From: Bigelowiella natans CCMP2755
Taxonomy: Eukaryota; Cercozoa; Chlorarachniophyceae
Direction: 5' to 3'
DNA length: 64,000 bases
Assembly: GCA_000320545.1 (NCBI GenBank)
Contig: ADNK01003147.1
Span: 26,101 to 90,100, forward strand
The position numbers and the translations under genes are program-made. Positions 1 through 12,484 of the stretch are shown here, piece after piece. The first letter of the stretch is position 1. Each line of letters begins with the position of its first letter. The notes under the pieces are model-generated. The model was not told the origin of the DNA. It did not search any database and saw nothing but the letters and a program-made list of their open reading frames with translations.

Positions 1-1200
1 GATCATATCTAGTGCAGCGGTTTCATTTTTACCCTTGATGTTATAGCTGTTCATCATTTCCTTGTAGCGTTTCGCAAGGCTGTCTGCCCGCTTATGTATG
101 GACTCTTTCGCGTGCTTAAACGAATCTAATATGGTAGCGCCACGGAATAACCACTGGTAGAAATGGTACTGGAAGATACGCGCCTCAATGTCACCTAGCA
201 CCTCCGACTCCTTACACACAATGACATGGTCTACTAATTTCGCTACCTCTTTACCGACGGCCTGACTGTGACACGCGGCGAGAAAGAGGAGTTTAAGCTC
301 ATACGTCTCCGTCTTTTTAGCATCCTCTATGGCTTTGAGAAAGTCTTGACCGGATATCATTACTGACTTGCCATCATCGTCAAATAAAAGACCTTCCTTT
401 TCGCCATGGCCGCTATAGTGCAAAATGGTGCAATTGCTGACCAGAGCTCGCACTAAATTCGGTTTGGTCGCCTTCCAGCGTGTCGTTTCAATTTTCTTCC
501 CATCAGCACATGGCAGCCGGTTGATACGCTCAAATATCTCCGAATCAAGGTCTAGATCCAGGTTTTTGTTCTCTTCACTCGACAAGGCACACCAGGACAG
601 GAAAGCGAGATGAGACTTGACTTCGTCGATTCTTGGTTTCTTTCTCTCTTGCTCCCTTTCGCTAACGAAGTTGATCGCTGACTGAGATTTCACAACTTTG
701 GTGTCTGAGGCTACACCGAGGTCTTCATTCCCATTGGATTCGTTGCCGCCCCACTCGTATTCCTCTTCATCGGAGTAATCATCAAAAACCTCTAAGATGT
801 CGTCGGCAATGGTTGTAGAGACGTCCTTAAGTAGCTGAAACAATGCGATGACACTCCCTGAACGAACGCTTAGGAGCCGTACGCGCAACACACCCGGGAT
901 ATGCTTCCGCACATAGCGCTTGGATTCGTCCTTGAATCTTTGTAGATTTTTCCCGCATGTTTCCTGGAATGAGAGTTTATCGAAGCAGAGAGAAATCTCT
1001 GTAAGTTGTATCTTACTCTGCGCCTCCCATGGCATTTCATGCAAGCATCGAGCAACTTCAGCGCCACTCAGTCGGGTCTCACACTTGATGTAATTGGATT
1101 TTTCTTTCTTGCTACTTACGATTAGCATACATTCGTTAATAAGGTCCTTTTTGAGGTCACTTTTAATTGCCCTGCCGTGGGAGAGGAGGAAGCGGCTTAG
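1..1200 (-). CDS. Second CHAT (caspase-like) domain downstream of the TPRs
   Basis: After the TPR array the same frame continues through a charged linker (acidic stretch near 740-800) into a second CHAT domain. The dyad is His in 'LHYSGHGE' (codon 406-408) and Cys in 'LAACHSQ' (codon 271-273), followed by 'HVIVCKESE' as in CHAT 1 ('HVIACRGKD'). The two CHAT domains are clearly related but divergent. The frame is open at base 1, so further domains may follow outside the window. Confidence 0.82.
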
Positions 1201-4200
1201 CTCGTGGACACTCATGCTGTCGTACACTCCGCCGATGTTGTTGTAGCTAGTCGCCACAGAAGGATGGGGTTTCTCCGCGCTGTACACCTTCAAATAGATA
1301 CCAAGAGCCTTCTTGTATTCCGTGAGCGCCTCCGGGTATTTCCTCATGCTCTTATACACTCCGCCGATGTTGTTGTAGCTATTCGCCACATGAGGATGGG
1401 GTTTCTCCGTGCCGTACACCTTCAGCCTTATATCAAGACTCTTCTTGTATTCCGTGAGCGCCTCCGGGTACTTGCTCATATCATAGTACGCTCCGCCGAT
1501 GTTGTTGTAGCTAGTCGCCACATCCGGATGGGGTTTCTCCGTGCCGTACATCTTTAGCCTTATATCAAGACTCTTCTTGTATTCCGTGAGCGCCTCCGGG
1601 TACTTCCCCATGCTCTTATACACAAAGCCGATGTTGCCGTAGCTACCCGCCACATCCGGATGGGGTTTCTCCGTGCCGTACACCTTCAACTTCATAGCAA
1701 GAGCCTTCTTGTATTCCGCGAGCGCCTCCGGGTACTTCCCCATCTTTTTGTACACTGTGCCGATGTTGTTGTAGCTCATCGCCACAGCAGCATGGGGTTT
1801 CTCCGTGGCGTACACCTTCAACCACATAGCAAGAGCCTTCTTGAGTTCCGTGAGCGCCTCCGGGTACTTGCTCATTCCACAGTACACATTGCCGATGTTG
1901 CCGTAGCTATTCGCCACATCCGGATGGGGTTTCTCCGTGCCGTACACCTTCAACTCTATATCAAGACTCTTCTTGTATTCCGCGAGCGCCTCCGGGTACT
2001 TCCCCATGCTATCGTACACTGAGCCGATGTTGTGGTAGCTACTCGCCACATCCGGATGCGGTGTCTCCGTGCCGTACACCTTCAACCTCATAACAAGGCT
2101 CTTCTTGTATTCCGTGAGCGCCTCCGGGTACTTCCCCATGCTACTGTACACGGTGCCGATGTTGTGGTAGCTCATCGCCACAGCAGCATGGGGTTTCTCC
2201 GTGCCGTACACCTTCAAATAGATACCAAGACTCTTCTTGTATTCCGTGAGCGCCTCCGGGTACTTCCCCATGCTACCGTACACTGAGCCGATGTTGTTGT
2301 AGCTACTCGCCACAGAAGGATGGGGTTTCTCCGTGCCGTACACCTTCAAATAGATAGCAAGAGCCTTCTTGTATTCCGCGAGCGCCTCCGGGTACTTCCC
2401 CATCTTTTTGTACACTGTTCCGATGTTGCCGTAGCTTCTCCCCAGATAAGGATGGGGTGTCTCCGTGCCGTACACCTTCAACCTCATAACAAGACTCTTC
2501 TTGTATTCCGCAAGCGCCTCCGGGTACTTCCCCATGCTATCGTACACTCCGCCGATGTTGTGGTAGCTACTCGCCACATCCGGATGCGGTGTCTCCGTGC
2601 CGTACACCTTCAAAAAGATATCAAGACTCTTCTTGTATTCCGCGAGCGCCTCCGGGTACTTGCTCATATTAGAGTACGCATTGCCGATGTTGCCGTAGCT
2701 ACCCGCCACATCCGGATGGGGTTTCTCCGTGCCGTACACCTTCAAATAGATAGCAAGAGCCTTCTTGTATTCCGCGAGCGCCTCCGGGTACTTGCTCATA
2801 TCAGAGTACACATTGCCGATATTGCCGTAGCTTCTCCCCAGATAAGGATGGGGTGTCTCCGTGCCGTACACCTTCAACCTCATAACAAGACTCTTCTTGT
2901 ATTCCGCGAGCGCCTCCGGGTACTTCCCCATGCTATCGTACACTGAGCCGATGTTGTGGTAGCTAGTCGCCACATCCGGATGCGGTGTCTCCGTGCCGTA
3001 CACCTTCAAAAAGATATCAAGACTCTTCTTGTATTCCGCGAGCGCCTCCGGGTACTTCCCCATGCTATCGTACACTCCGCCGATGTTGCCGTAGCTACCC
3101 GCCACATCCGGATGGGGTTCCTCCGTGCCGTACACCTTCAAAAAGATATCAAGACTCTTCTTGAGTTCCGCGAGCGCCTCCGGGTACTTCCCCATGCTAT
3201 GGTACACTCCGCCGATGTTGTGGTAGATAGTCGCCACAGAAGGATGGGGTTTCTCCGTGCCGTACACCTTCAAATAGATAGCAAGAGCCTTCTTGTATTC
3301 CGTGAGCGCCTCCGGGTACTTCCCCATGCTATCGTACACTAAGCCGATGTTGCCGTAGCTTCTCCCTAGATAAGGATGGGGTGTCTCCGTGCCGTACACC
3401 TTCAACCTCATAAGAAGACTCTTCTTGTATTCCGCGAGCGCCTCCGGGTACTTCCCCATTCTACTGTACACATTGCCGATGTTATGGTAGCTAGTGGCCA
3501 CATCCGGATGGGGTTTCTCCGTGCCGTACACCTTCAAATTTACATCAAGACTCTTCTTGTATTCCGCGAGCGCCTCCGGGTACTTGCTCATATTAGAGTA
3601 CGCATTGCCGATGTTGCCGTAGCTACCCGCCACAGAAGGATGGGGTTTCTCCGTGCCGTACACCTTCAACCGCATAGCAAGACACTTCTTGTGTTCCATG
3701 AGCGCCTCCGGGTACTTCCCCATGCTATCGTACACATTGCCGATGTTGTTGTAGCTACCCGCCACATCCGGATGGGGTCTCTCCGTGCCGTACACCTTCA
3801 AAAAGATATCAAGACTCTTCTTGAGTTCCGCGAGCGCCTCCGGGTACTTCCCCATGCTATCGTACACTCCGCCGAGGTCGGCGTAGATACTAGCCATTTC
3901 TGTTTGATTTTTTCCTGTTTTGGATTCAGCAGAAACTAATGCTTCAGTTTCAGTTTCACCGAATTTTGCGGCGCTTAAGAACCAATATAAAGCTTTATCA
4001 TAAAAACATGCAACGTTACAGGCCTGGCCCAAAATCTTTGCTAGCCATCGTAACCAGCTGCGTTCTGCTTTGGAGGATTTGTGCAGCGTCATTAGCCGGG
4101 TTCCGTGCTGGAGCACCGCGGCCCATTCGTCCTGGCGGTCGTGAGATTCACTGTAGTCTCCTCCGTAGGCAGCCAGGGCTACAACCAGATTTCCAATTTT

Positions 4201-7200
4201 GGTTTGTGGCTGCAGGTACCTCACTATCTCTTGCGTGACAGCGTGCATGTTTATGCAATTGGTTTTTCGGCTCCATTGTATCAAGGAATAACGCTCTAGA
4301 AGCGCTAACGCGTCGCGAACGTCTTCGTCCTCTTCAGAGACCGCCAGCTGCTTCTCGTCGTTCTTTTCATCTTCCGTGCAATCTTTGATATCCTCAACCT
4401 GATTGGGCGATTCGTCAAATTTTAGAAGAAGAACCAGTTCCAATGGAATGTTTTTCGGATCCAGGTACGCAAGCGAACGCAACAACGCGAGGCAGTCCAC
4501 GCATGAACTTCCAGCGGGGTGCCCGATCGCGTCTGGATCCGACAGGCTTGACAGGCTCTCGCGGACCACTTCGACGATGCTCTGTCCGTACCTGATGCTC
4601 TTGTTGGGGTTCTTAATCAGAAACCTTTTTCTTCCTAGAGACTGTTTCTTTCGCAAATTCTCGATGCGATCTGCTACCTTGTAGTAGCCCATCTCTTTGC
4701 AGTGGCTGAAGAATTGCGCTAGGATCACGGGCATGCCCGAGAACTCGGTTTTCAGGTACTCCATGCAGTCCTTCGCATCTCTGTCTTTTGGGTCGGGCAT
4801 TTTTAGGCTGAATTTACGGGCGAACTGCACCAGATCTTCTTCATCCATGAGCCCGTCAATCGGCCAGCGTTTGACGTCCAGACTCCAATCGGTGGTTTTG
4901 CTGTTTCTAGACGTTAGGATCACGTGTCCTTTGTTCCTAGGTAAGAACTCAGCTATGTCACTGCAATCACCAACATCGTCGAACACCAGAAGGCAGCGTT
5001 CAGTCTCGATTCGTTCCCTGATGGTTTGGATGGCCGATTTGATGTCCTTTTTGTCAACAACGTGCAGGCCTGGGATGTTCTTCTCAGCGATGCGCATGTA
5101 CCCGATCTTCAGCTGCTCAGTTGTTTGGCAATCTAGCCAAAACGCGTGAGAGTATTGACCGGTCTCAATGAGGGCGTCAAACAACCGGACGGCCAACTGG
5201 CTCTTCCCAATACCCCCATGGCCACAGAGCAGATGCACTTGTTTGCTGGCATCTTTGAGTTCATGCAGAACCTGCTTGACTACTTTCTCCCGCCCAACGA
5301 AGAAAGACACTTGGTCTGGGCCGGGGATGAGCGTCATTGAAGCTCGGAGTCTCATCTGAAATTCAATTTGAAAATAAAATGTACACACACAGATGTAAAG
5401 ATCAAGTTTTAGATGCCATGGGGTTTCCTCGTGGAAAGGAGGGAAGGTAAATGGGGGATGGGTCCTGTACCGACCGAGGGGTGAGGGAAAAAAAAATGTC
5501 GGCGTGTTTTTGTGCAGATGCACAATGAACTAAATGTTATAAAGACATAACTGTATACACTGATACTCCCAAAAAACCGTACCAACCTTTTCTTTCTTAT
5601 TCTCTTCCTCTATGAGTATCCCTGCAACGCGGACTAGATGCTGTTTGTCCTCAATCACTATCTTTTGGCTCCCGGGTGCCGAAGAAACAGCTGTTCTCAG
5701 CATTCGTTCCGCCAATTTTGTGCACAGAGCAGGATTGCGTACATCCTTGCCAACCTTTACGTCTGCGAACATGTATGTCCAATGGAAATATCTATCAACC
5801 CAATCCGCCAATATCGACTCTAAAAAGTAACGATACCTTTGTAAAGCGTTGAAAAATGGTAAGATTTTAGGCCTCGAGTAGCAATGAACTTCGAGTGTAA
5901 ATATCTTAGAAACAGTTTCTTGAATCGCTCTTTATATAAAGGGTTCATCTCCACAGCCTGCAAGTAAACGTGTCAATTGCTGCTTGAACCGAAACAATTA
6001 TGATGACAATTTTTCACAATGATTAACTCTGATAGAAGATCATTTTGTACCTTGCAACAAGGGTAATCAATTTTCTTCCTTGACGTAGTAAACAGCAATA
6101 GAGATTTGCTGATTTTTAGAATCTGGTGAAATGCTTGCGGTCCAAGGAAACTGGATACGTTGTCGCAAATCTAAAAGACAAAATTTTCACCTGGGTTCAA
6201 CCTCAACACTAGAAACCCTCATAACATCTATCTATTCAAACAAAAAAGGTACCAGTAAGATTCGTTTTTCTTTTTTATCTTTGAGCGAATGGAGAGGATC
6301 TCCTGCTATCAAATGGTGGCTTTTATCGGAACATGTCGTTTTTGCAACCGCCGATAAAACACCCTTTTCATCAGCAATACCGGCAAGGTCCACCTGAAGA
6401 AAAATTGCCATAACCGTTACGAATACGCTAACAACACCTCGAACGAACACGAATTGTATTCGAATGAAATCTTGCATCCATTTCATGTGCACAGAATGCA
6501 CTCATTACATACACGCGTGCACACATGCACGGAAAACATGATCAGGACCCAATAGATAGCATCTGGCCCGTCGTTGTCATGCCACATGGACCGGGCTACC
6601 ACCTCCGCCAAAACAGATTTCCCGCTACCCTTCCCACCCACGATTTGGATCCATTGAGTTGCAAACGTTTTCTTGAAAACAGCATGGTCGTTCTTTATAG
6701 AAAGCCTGCAATTTTCCAAGATTTCACGATACTGCTTCTTAACTACATCTCGTGAGAAGAAAGACCCAGGATCTGGATCTGGGATCCATCCGGTTTTGGG
6801 CTCGATTTGTTCCAACTCCCTGAACTCGTATGTCACGTTGTGAATTTCATCGTTGTCAGTGGACCGGGGTAGAAGTATCAATTTGTCTACTTCATTCTCA
6901 GCTAAATCTGCCCAAAGGAGCTCCTCTTGTACTTCCTGATTGATGTTTTCTTCCTCGCAGAAGATCCGAAAGTCTCGTTCTACCTTCCACTTTGCATTGT
7001 ATGTTGTGCATTGCGCATGCAGAGACTTGAGTTTTTCCTCGAGCTTGGCTGCGATTAATGATGGCTTGGGATGCTCCTCCAGGTAAAAAAGCGCTCGGTT
7101 TTTACATTGCTGAGCTATCACACGGAGTCTTCGCTTGGCCAGTTCAAAAGCTTCTGATACAGAGTGCCCTTGTAGCAACCGTTGATAAAATATACCCGCA

Positions 7201-8834
7201 AATACCGGGGCACCGTAATCGCTGAGTTCGTCCTTTCCTCGACAAGCTATGACGTGGCTCACTAATCCATCTTCTATGAGTTTTTTGCCTACAATCTCGC
7301 TGTGGCATGCCGCTAGATACACAATCTTAGGCCGTCCATTTTGATTCCTTCTGAACATTTCTGCAAGGGCTTTTCCACCAAGGTATTTGCTGGTTTTTCC
7401 AATCGCTGGGCCACCTTCAATGCAGAGACCCTTCTGAGGATCGCCGTGCCCAGAGAAATGGAGACAAAAACAATTCGAGCCGATAGCAGTATCTATTTGC
7501 TCCTCAGTCGCACGATATGTCGAATACTGAAATTTGGGATAAACTCTGATGAGTTCCCGCATCAGCTCATACTCAGTTTGGAAATCCAGTGCCTTATTGT
7601 CGGCCTCGTTTATCGGAGAAGACGATACGTACGCGATGCGGGCTGGGAGCTGCTCGGCCGATACCATTGGTTTTGCGTGAGACGGAGATATCTAGGGGTT
7701 CAGAGAAACGTGGAAAGAAGGTCGATGTGATACAGGGAGGGAAGCCAAAACAAAGAGAGTCAGAGAGTGTTTAGACATAAACAAAGAGAAAGGGAGTGGG
7801 GGGGGGGGGGATTTAAAAGAGATGATCTGGCAGAGAGAATCCACGGAGATGATCATGAAAATTTAAACTAACATTTTATGCTCAAACGATACCCAATGGA
7901 AAGTACTAGTACTTACACATTACTAAGCTTAGGCATTGATGATTACAACAAATGTCGTAAAACGTTTCATGTGGCTGGCCAGCTGTTTGAAGCAATGAAA
8001 AATTGACTAAACTAATCGTACGTGCGACAAGGGTTTTATTGCGGTGAAGGGACTCTTTGGGACAAACGACGACTACAATTTAAAGAACATGAATGTCAGG
8101 TAAAGAAGAACAACGTGGGGGTAGAAAGAGTTCAGAGAGATGATCAGACAGAAAGAGCGCACAGTGAAGATTTTTGGTTGCCGCTTCACTGAAAATTTTA
8201 TGGTTGATTTACATGTCATTAATTAACAACCGTTATTACAATGATGTCACTAAGCATGAAATATTGTTTTAGACTTTCTACAAGAGTGTAGATTTTCGCA
8301 CTGCAATTCTGAAATCGTGACAAAATGTGTTACGTGTTCTATCGAATAAGAGATTTGGTTCCAAATGCTTGAGTTTTCCTTACATGCGATGGGGGCTCTT
8401 TGGTATCTGGTTTTTCGAACATTTTATTGAGTTTTTTTACAAGAATCTCTAGTTGGATTCGTGGCCCCATCTTCTTGCCTTCAATCATCTCCTTCACGTG
8501 ATCCGGGGTCATTTCCAACAGATCCTCACCTGTGAGGTCGTTTTCCTCTATTATCTGTGGATGCCGCAACATTAGTTAAGTCTCCGTGTTATTACCGATT
8601 ACGTATTGGAATGTTTATGTGCAATGAAAACTTGAGTGACTGAGTACTTGGGTCTTTGCTAGTGATGTGTATGACTTTATTGGAGGAGGAAGGGGGGAAG
8701 ATTCGGGCCAATTTTTGAACCTTAATGATTTTTGGCTTCGTTTTGAGTGCACGGGCATTCGCACGGAGCCATTGCACCAGACCCTCACCAGAGAAATCCT
8801 CGAACTCTTCCCTGGTCAGAGATTTGGAGTCCAT
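1..8834 (-). CDS. SAM-CHAT-NB-ARC-NB-ARC-TPR-CHAT signalling protein (partial, runs off left edge)
   Basis: Predicted multi-domain STAND-type sensor with two caspase-like CHAT peptidase domains. Exons read on the minus strand with matching splice phases: 8834-8721, 8554-8384, 7691-6549, 6393-6253, 6170-6051, 5957-5837, 5819-5587, and a long open exon from 5355 to the window edge. Domain order: SAM, CHAT 1, NTPase 1, NTPase 2, about 20 TPRs, CHAT 2. Related proteins use TPRs for ligand sensing, the NTPase for oligomerisation and CHAT for proteolysis; the role here is inferred. The first ATG (8834) follows a possible acceptor, so the true N-terminus may lie upstream. The alternative is two tandem genes: the upstream one could stop at 5530 if the 5586-5356 intron is not spliced, and the downstream one could start at the ATG at 5355, the first codon of the last exon. 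No stop is seen between 5355 and 1. Confidence 0.72.
1200..3900 (-). repeat. Array of about 20 near-identical 132-bp TPR units (coding)
   Basis: Each unit is 132 bp (44 residues), kinesin-light-chain/nephrocystin-like in type, with core words 'MGKYPEALAEYKKSL', 'LKVYGTEKPHPDVA' and 'SYNNIGNVY'. About 20 copies lie head to tail. Variation is concentrated in a few positions per repeat: the 'YNN/YGN/YHN' triplet, the residues after 'VY', and 'DVA/SVA/YLG'. DNA identity between units is very high, so the array has recently expanded or been homogenised. It probably forms a superhelical ligand- or protein-binding surface. Confidence 0.9.
3900..5355 (-). CDS. NB-ARC (NTPase 2) plus winged-helix-like region
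   Basis: The start of the long exon reads 'FFVGREKVVKQVL', then Walker A 'CGHGGIGKSQLA' (about 5190-5225), a Walker B strand 'CLLVFDDVGD' (about 4970-5000), and an RNBS-B-like 'HVILTSRN' (about 4905-4930), all canonical for NB-ARC/AP-ATPase nucleotide-binding switches. A region with 'INMHAVTQEIVR' (about 4225-4265) matches the MHD-type motif at the end of the winged helix ('MHAV'). A helical linker leads into the TPR array. This NTPase looks intact. Confidence 0.85.
5587..6393 (-). CDS. NTPase 1 remainder: Walker B and sensor region, four small exons
   Basis: Exons 6393-6253, 6170-6051, 5957-5837 and 5819-5587 join in consistent phases. They carry a Walker B-like hydrophobic strand ending in acid ('RILLICDNV') and a sensor-like 'LLLFTTSRK', both expected after the Walker A of the preceding exon. 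The later part ('MNPLYKERFKKLF', 'LADWVDRYFHW') does not resemble a standard winged-helix region and is not recognised. The module is shorter than a full NB-ARC, so NTPase 1 may be degenerate or a distinct P-loop subfamily. Confidence 0.6.
6549..7691 (-). CDS. First CHAT (caspase-like) domain and P-loop of NTPase 1
   Basis: One exon of about 380 residues. The caspase-like dyad is visible: His in 'HFSGHG' (codon 7446-7448) and Cys in 'LAACHSE' (codon 7315-7317), with the usual hydrophobic strands before each. A charged, helix-rich linker follows. The exon ends in a Walker A motif 'GGKGSGKS' (about 6616-6640), just upstream of an unusual GTCCTG donor at 6548. The next exon begins 'VDLAGIADEKG', the expected continuation of an NB-ARC/STAND module, which supports this splice even though the donor is weak. 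Confidence 0.8.
8384..8834 (-). CDS. SAM domain, first two exons of the CHAT/NB-ARC gene
   Basis: Two exons (8834-8721 and 8554-8384) join in phase to give an approximately 70-residue SAM-like fold. The visible pattern is 'LVQWLRANAR', then 'IIEENDLTGEDLLEMT', then 'KKMGPRIQLEILVKKL', matching the SAM consensus of W-L, an E-N-x-x-G-x-x-L-L-x-L-T loop and a final G-x-R-x-x-I-L helix. SAM domains usually mediate homo- or hetero-oligomerisation and are frequent N-terminal adaptors of signalling proteins. The second exon ends at a GTAAGG donor and joins in phase 0 to the CHAT exon at 7691. Confidence 0.7.
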
Positions 8835-10963
8835 CTGTATGATGATTTCAATGCACCTGGCCCAGAGGAAAACGAAAGCCTACTGGCTTTGGTCTTTCTC
8901 TCTCTCCCTCCCTCCTCTTGATGCGTGAGAGGGACGCTCTCTAATCGATCTTTCTTGCAATCATCAATTTTGTGAAAACTGGAAAAAAAAGGCCTACAAA
9001 TTGTTGTCGCATGATGAATTTCCACTGCATTGATGACCTAAAGGCAACATGGCATTCCTTGCGACGTGAACTTGGGTTTCGGTTCTAGTCCGCATTATTC
9101 ATTGGGGTTGCACTCTCGGTTTCGGTGTTTTCTTCTCAATTGCCTTTTTTCACTGCCGTTTCGTTTTCCGCAGGTTTCAGTCTGTTCCTGCTGAAAGTTT
9201 TGTCTGAAACACCTTCCAAAGTCTGTGTCTCGTGGGTCTGTCTTGATGACAATGTGTGTTCTGTTTTGTGCGGTTTTGACGCACATTGCATGTCGCCCTT
9301 TCAGAAATTGCCTGGTTGTTTCTCTCCTTCATAATTCAGAGAATCTGTCTGTATCTCACCTTCTTGCCGACTTCGCATGAATCACAATCCCCATCCTCCT
9401 TGCAAGGAACTTCTCCTGTGTGTTTCAACTTCTTCACCCTGGGATTCTCACTCAACTTCTTCAACGTGTCAAGCATGGGGGATGGCAGTGCGCAATGCAG
9501 GCGGATGGCAGCAGCTACCAGGTTGCAGGGGGGATGGTTGGCCATCTCAATTCTGTGATGAGGGTGACGTGAGGTTGCACGTGCATGCTGGGCATGCATG
9601 TCAATGTCCCCACGTTTGTCAAGGCGAAATTGCCTGAAACTGAATCATGCGTGGCGGCAGAGGCACACGATGATGGGAGAAACAGACTGAGGGCTCACCG
9701 ATGACACACGTGAGGATGAGCTGCAATTCTGGAATTGGCCAGCAGTCAGCAGGCGCTGCACGCGTTGTAGCGGCAGTTCAACGAAGTTGCACATTGCACT
9801 TTGGCTGCATTCGCATTTCGTTTTGTGCTGGCGGTTGCTTGTCACAGCTAACAAGCGCCCGCAGCTTGCGCTGGCGTTGCCACTGCTACAACGCTGCAAC
9901 CACATGCGGCACTTCGCATCGCGGTCTGGACGCACAGTGTTCCAACCCGCACATGGACGCTCAGGAAATTGTTGCCATTTGACACGAATCGAAGGCATGC
10001 ATGTGTCCTTTGCGTGCGTGTGCACATGCATGCACGTAGTAGATGCCATTTCTGCACAACGCAAAAGAAAAATTGCAACATTTGTCGCAATGATTCAAAG
10101 GACCTTTTGAGGGGGGGCCACACATTCGTCATTTTGGACAACGTCGCAACATTGTAACATCACATGCGCAAAGTGTGCATGATGTCATTGCGGTGTCTAT
10201 GATCTGCACGAACGAGCAAAAAACAAAAACCTCCTAGCTCACAATGGCGCCAATGCCCATGCCTTGAGAGCAATCATAGCATCTACACGTTCATTGTGCA
10301 ACAACGTGCTCACAAGCACCTCAACCATGATGAGAACACGGGGCGGTGTCCAAGAACATCGCATCGATCTTCGTCATTTTGACATGCAAACGGCTTGCCA
10401 AAGTGCAGCGCCATTTATTGATTCAACTCGAGACCTTCATCAATATTTTTCATGCCTGGACGATCTTTCCTCGTGCAGATACGTATCCTACATCGATGTT
10501 TTGCGAGCCGCCATCGATGAATTTGACAAGCATATACTTGCCTGGGGCAACGCAAAAACAAACCAGTATTAATAATCACACACGTCGAGTTGTTGTCTGA
10601 AAATATATGCCATGCCGCACGTAGCGTACAGTAGTCATCACGTTATCTATGATTACGTAACGAGATTGTGGACATTGCATTGGTGAGCTTAATCGGTTGT
10701 TATAACCTTTGACAGGAGTCTGAAGTTTAGTAGCCGACACTCTCTGCCCGTAGTGGCAATGCACAGAAGGGCCCATTTTAACAAATACAGCTGGCATCAC
10801 TGCCACTCCTACATTAACACACATTAAATAAATAAATAAATAGATAAATATGAAGATGAATAAATTAAAAATTAGAATTAACAACAATGCTAATAATAAT
10901 ACTAAATCAATATAAAGATAAAAAACTCATGGAGGCATTGCTTTGCAATGCACACAGCTGTAG
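8835..10963. other. Intergenic island, no supported gene
   Basis: About 2.1 kb between two minus-strand genes. Reading frames here are short and overlap on both strands without family resemblance. From about 9000 to 10570 the sequence is free of microsatellites and rich in TGCA, CATG and GTGC words, like other islands in this window. An AT-rich stretch at 10810-10925 lies just 3' of the Sel1 gene. Confidence 0.6.
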
Positions 10964-12445
10964 CTATATTTCTGTTATATGTGTCGAGTGATGACCCTTT
11001 TCTTTCAGCTCATCCATCGATTTCGCATCATCGCTATCCTTGAAGTCCTCAGGCTTGGGAAGATCATTCGTGATGTAAACTGCAGCATGCTTGAAAATGT
11101 CGTTAGCAAACAAGCCCTTGCTGAAAGCGTATGGCTTGTAGAGTTCGATGGCCGACACAACAGCCTCCTCTGCAAAAGGAGTGAGTTGGTATACAAAACA
11201 CGCGTTGAGAACCTTGCGCTTGACACTGCATAACGCTCCCCCCTCGTAATCAGAGCGCGTCTGTTCAATTGTGTAGTTGCCCTCCATTGGAGGGCCAGAA
11301 AGGGGGCTTAACGGAAGCTCAGCCTCTGCGTCATCGTAGTATGCTTTCAGCTCTTCCAGCATTTCTGCCGCCTTCTTCTTGTCTTCATCAGACTTTTCCC
11401 CTCTCAAGTTTCCTCTTGGGCCTTCAAACTCCGCCCTCAATGAGACCAGTTTCGCAGCCTTCTTCGCAATGCGAGAGGTGACGTCCGCAAGAGGGTACTC
11501 GCTCGGTGAGGCCATGCCGTTCTTCTCGGCGACCTTATACCAATACTCAACATCGCACGGGATGAAACGGCTGTAGGGAGTCACGTTGTATTCGGTGCCG
11601 ACAGCATACGCGAATTGGGCAAAGCAGTTGCCCTTTTTAGCATACTCGAGGAGTGTGGCGAGGGCTGCTTTCTGGACATCGTTGCGCTGGCGGCAAGATC
11701 CGTTTAGTCGGAAAACGGCGTTGGAGAGCACGATGTTCGTCTTTCTCTGCGCGTCTGTTTTCGCATCCTCCGCCTCTTTCAATAGCATGTCCGCCGCGCT
11801 TGTTGACGTGATTTTGATCAACTCAAAACCCTTTTCGAGTTTTTCCTTGTTTTCCTTCATCTCTACCGCCAGGCGGATCTTCTCCTCGAAGGCGAGTTCG
11901 CTGAGCGTATTTCGGAGAGTAATTTCTCTCTTGATAATCCAAAGCGCCACGGATTTATCTTCTCTCTTCTTCTTGGCCCATCCAGCGGCATCAGCCTTTT
12001 GGAAGGCAGCCTTAACACCTGCCACACTTGTTGGCCTCTTGTCGTTGTCCTTATCAACAACGAACTTGGGGTGGAGAAGGCATCCGAGCGCCATGTTTCC
12101 TTCAGGGTCCTTCTCGCCAGCCTTGGCGAAGCTTTCCGCAGCAGCCTTGAAATCTGTATTATTCGTTTGTGTTTGTGCTTGCGTGAGCGCGTGTTGTGTG
12201 CGTGTTGTGGGCGTGTGTGTGTGTGTGGTTTGAGTACCTGGGGTAGTCCCGACTCCCATCATCAAAAAATATCCATATTTGAGTAATCCTGCAACTTCAC
12301 CAGTTTCGCTCGCTTTCTTGGCGTATTCGAGAGCTTTTTCGGCGTTGAAGTAGTAGTTCTTGCAATTCATATCGCCCTTGTCGTTGTACAGAGCCGCAAG
12401 CGCGCACATTGCCTTTGCGTCTCCTCCGTCAGCCTGTGCGTTTAT

Positions 12446-12484
<39 letters not shown>

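Noticed and set aside
1204-3939. Plus-strand open frames full of 'MGFLRAVHLQ'-type repeats
   Set aside because: They are antisense shadows of the minus-strand TPR array; the minus frame is open throughout and matches TPR, NB-ARC and CHAT.
8835-10963. Several overlapping frames of 60-140 codons near 9100-10160
   Set aside because: They overlap on both strands, carry no motif and lie in an island of unusual composition.
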